A DNA stretch of 64,000 nucleotides, from positions 3,534,001-3,598,000 of the forward strand of contig NZ_CP133671.1 in assembly GCF_031326345.1 (NCBI RefSeq), given 5' to 3'. Below the pieces are notes generated by a model. The model made no database searches. It worked only from the letters and a program-made list of their open reading frames with translations, and was not told the origin of the DNA. Source of the stretch: Aureispira sp. CCB-E. Lineage in GTDB: Bacteria > Bacteroidota > Bacteroidia > Chitinophagales > Saprospiraceae. Position numbers and translations under genes: made by a program. Positions 62,283 through 64,000 of the stretch are shown one piece after another (the stretch's first letter is position 1; each line of letters begins with the position of its first letter).

Positions 62283-62723
62283 ATGAAAATTGATAGTAAA
62301 ACAGCATTCTTTGGTATACTAGTACTTTTAGTTTTAGGAGTGGTAATTTACTTAATAACGCAATTAAAGGCAAATGATAAAGAGCTAAAGGTCTTGGGGA
62401 AGGAAAATAAAGGAACTGATCCAACTACTCCTTCTGGAAATGCAAATACTACCATTCCCCCAAACCCCGCAGCACATATTTATAAATTAGCGGATAAATT
62501 TAGATTGGCATTTCTTGGTAGTGCGGGCAATAGATGTGGAGAAATTAGAGCTGTAAATCATTTAACGGATATAGAATTGGATGATTTTTGGGATTATTAC
62601 TGGTATCAATATGGTTTAACGCCTTATCAAGAGATGTATAACGCTTGGGTTTGGTGTCCTGTTAGTTTTGATGGAATTAAACTTTATGATCGTTTTTTAA
62701 AAAAGCACAATAATGAGCAGTAG
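62283..62723 (+). CDS. N-anchored membrane protein, 146 residues, paralogue-like of 58396
   Basis: A membrane helix (about 8-26) is followed by a Pro/Thr-rich linker and a helical domain (IYKLADKFRLAFLGSAGN, LTDIELDDFWDYYWYQYG) with two Cys (about 80 and 120). Order, topology and the L-x-D-x-E-L phrase match the protein at 58396. The stop overlaps the next start by 11 nt. Confidence 0.5.
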   Translation: MKIDSKTAFFGILVLLVLGVVIYLITQLKANDKELKVLGKENKGTDPTTPSGNANTTIPPNPAAHIYKLADKFRLAFLGSAGNRCGEIRAVNHLTDIELDDFWDYYWYQYGLTPYQEMYNAWVWCPVSFDGIKLYDRFLKKHNNEQ

Positions 62724-62976
62724 AAATTACGACGACCAATTTTGGCAAGACCCAGATTTTTATATGAAGGCAGTCGATACCCTTCCTGGTACTATTAGTA
62801 AGTGGTGGGATTTATTTGAGCCTAGCAGAACACAAGATGCTCCAGATATAACCAATGTTTACCAAACTCAACAGGGGAGCTTTTTAGGAACAACAGAGGG
62901 GAAAATTGTACTTTATGGAGGGCTAGGCTTATTGCTGCTTTTTGTTTTGATTTTGGTAATTGTGTTGATGAAATAG
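62713..62976 (+). CDS. C-anchored membrane protein, 87 residues
   Basis: A soluble N-terminal part (about 1-60) is followed by a C-terminal membrane helix (about 62-86) ending in Lys. Its start lies inside the preceding gene. It closes the second late unit before a terminator. Confidence 0.5.
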   Translation: MSSRNYDDQFWQDPDFYMKAVDTLPGTISKWWDLFEPSRTQDAPDITNVYQTQQGSFLGTTEGKIVLYGGLGLLLLFVLILVIVLMK

Positions 62977-62982
62977 ATTAAT

Positions 62983-63036
62983 ACAAAAAGAGCTATTTTA
63001 ATGAAAAATTTCCTTAATAAAATAAGCTCTTTTTGT
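62983..63036. terminator. bidirectional terminator closing the late unit
   Basis: ACAAAAAGAGCT (62983-62994) pairs with AGCTCTTTTTGT (63025-63036); the inner ATTTTA and TAAAAT extend the stem. It lies between the convergent genes at 62713 and 63052 and can serve both. Confidence 0.8.
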
Positions 63037-63051
63037 AAAAGAAATTTATTG

Positions 63052-63975
63052 CTATGGTGCGTCTAAATAGTCAAGATTATGATCAATATTTTTTTTGTGC
63101 ATTTCAATTCTTATTTCTTCTATAGTTTTATTATGTTGTTTTAGCTCTTTAGACATTTCAGTAAGGATTTTTGAATGTTCACTTGTTTCGGAGGTTGCAG
63201 ATTGCTTTAATGACACATCTATAGAACCACCTTTTAATGTGAATTTCATTATATCTTTAAGTCCAATTTTTATTGCATTTTGGACTTCTTGCTTGTCTTG
63301 TTTTTCGTCATTATATTCCTTAATTAGTTCTAGTGATATTCTCTCACTTTCATATTCTATACTACTTTTTATTTTCTCTTCAAAAATTTTGTTAGCCTGA
63401 TTGAGTGCTTCATCATTACTTGTGTTTATAGACTCTAAACTATGTTTTAAATTTTTTATTTCATATATTTTTTTGACTGCATCTAAAACTAGGTTTATTC
63501 CTTTTAGTGTAGCAAAAAGGGTACTGGTTACCACGCCTAAAGTTATTAGTAATGATCCTTTTTGAATCCCTTCAATAGTATAATCGTTATTAGTAGAATT
63601 GGCTAATCTTGTAAATGAGTTTAATGTTTGTTCCCATTTAGAAGAATGTGTTTTTAAGTCTTCAAGTGTTAATATGTTAACCCCTTCCTTAAAGTGCAAG
63701 CTAATGCATGAATTTACTGATTTAGAATGAGGAGTAAACAAATGGGCTAAGGGTTTTAAACCATTTGCTAGTTGATTTAGATGATTTATTGACTTGCTGT
63801 AATCCTGTCTTAAAGACATAATTTCAGTTTTAGCCAAGTTAAAATTATTTTCTATACGAATAATGTTCTCAATTGTAGCTATGATATCGTCATTGAATAC
63901 TTTGTCTAGCCCTAAACCACTGTAAAGTAAGGGGTATTCTTCATCAAAATTATTTTCAATTATTAATTTAATCAC
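63052..63975 (-). CDS. unknown coiled-coil protein with one hydrophobic segment, 307 residues
   Basis: No family is recognised. A hydrophobic segment (about 138-162) divides an N-terminal helical part from a C-terminal coiled coil rich in Lys and Glu. It is convergent with the last late gene of the element and shares its terminator. It may be cargo of the element or the first gene of the flanking chromosome. Confidence 0.55.
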   Translation of the reverse strand: MIKLIIENNFDEEYPLLYSGLGLDKVFNDDIIATIENIIRIENNFNLAKTEIMSLRQDYSKSINHLNQLANGLKPLAHLFTPHSKSVNSCISLHFKEGVNILTLEDLKTHSSKWEQTLNSFTRLANSTNNDYTIEGIQKGSLLITLGVVTSTLFATLKGINLVLDAVKKIYEIKNLKHSLESINTSNDEALNQANKIFEEKIKSSIEYESERISLELIKEYNDEKQDKQEVQNAIKIGLKDIMKFTLKGGSIDVSLKQSATSETSEHSKILTEMSKELKQHNKTIEEIRIEMHKKNIDHNLDYLDAP

Positions 63976-64000
63976 CGATATAGCTTGATTTAAATAATTA

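Noticed and set aside
45069-62976. Integrative conjugative element instead of a virus
   Set aside because: No relaxase, coupling protein or Tra-type mating-pair genes are present. The ATPase is too small for a coupling protein, and the terminator-bounded late region holds structural-looking genes.

Overview
The window looks like the chromosome of a Bacteroidota bacterium, most likely in or near Saprospirales (an Aureispira-like genome is my guess). The reasons are the low G+C, A-rich leaders instead of Shine-Dalgarno sites, TAnnTTTG-type -7 boxes, and a gene set typical of that phylum: an OstA-like protein, a REC-Crp response regulator, DUF5691 and DUF6438 proteins, and many lipoproteins. The species cannot be named from the sequence alone.

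Region 1 (about 0.1-44.1 kb) is ordinary chromosome. It holds a flotillin/NfeD membrane-organisation locus with a chimeric flotillin paralogue (0.1-4.3 kb); a thioesterase and an FAD monooxygenase; rlmI; lipoproteins; an Rpn-type PD-(D/E)XK protein; hpt; an operon of OstA-like protein, PAS histidine kinase and REC-Crp regulator (13.6-18.0 kb); three tandem paralogous membrane proteins; two YD-repeat lipoproteins with a Crp/Fnr regulator and an AhpD-like protein; obgE; and DUF5691. A ureide block follows (29-37 kb): allantoicase, OHCU decarboxylase, hydroxyisourate hydrolase, a DUF6986 aldolase/malate-synthase-like protein, XdhC and MoaA. Together these fit urate breakdown and maturation of a molybdenum hydroxylase such as xanthine dehydrogenase, which is not itself in the window. 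The block from 37.5 to 44.1 kb has an AspT/YidE-type transporter, an acid-ceramidase/NAAA-like hydrolase, dCTP deaminase and secreted proteins. Short intergenic repeats bounded by TAGTT...GAACTA are scattered through Region 1.

Region 2 (about 45.0-63.0 kb or beyond) is an integrated or virus-like element. It has a divergent repressor/Cro-like switch with three operator-like palindromes exactly 44 bp apart, an initiator-like tRNA(CAU) followed by two terminators, and a primase/VapE-type helicase. Nucleotide-related enzymes (PAPS-reductase-like, MazG-like), a small FtsK/HerA/Zot-like packaging ATPase and a DNA methyltransferase follow. Two terminator-bounded late units come next, holding a likely capsid protein, a muramidase-like protein with a membrane anchor, and about a dozen short single-membrane-pass proteins. 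No tail, portal, large terminase or integrase gene is visible. The best reading is a tailless, membrane-containing dsDNA provirus of a poorly described group. A gene of unknown function at 63.05-63.98 kb may be cargo or flanking chromosome.
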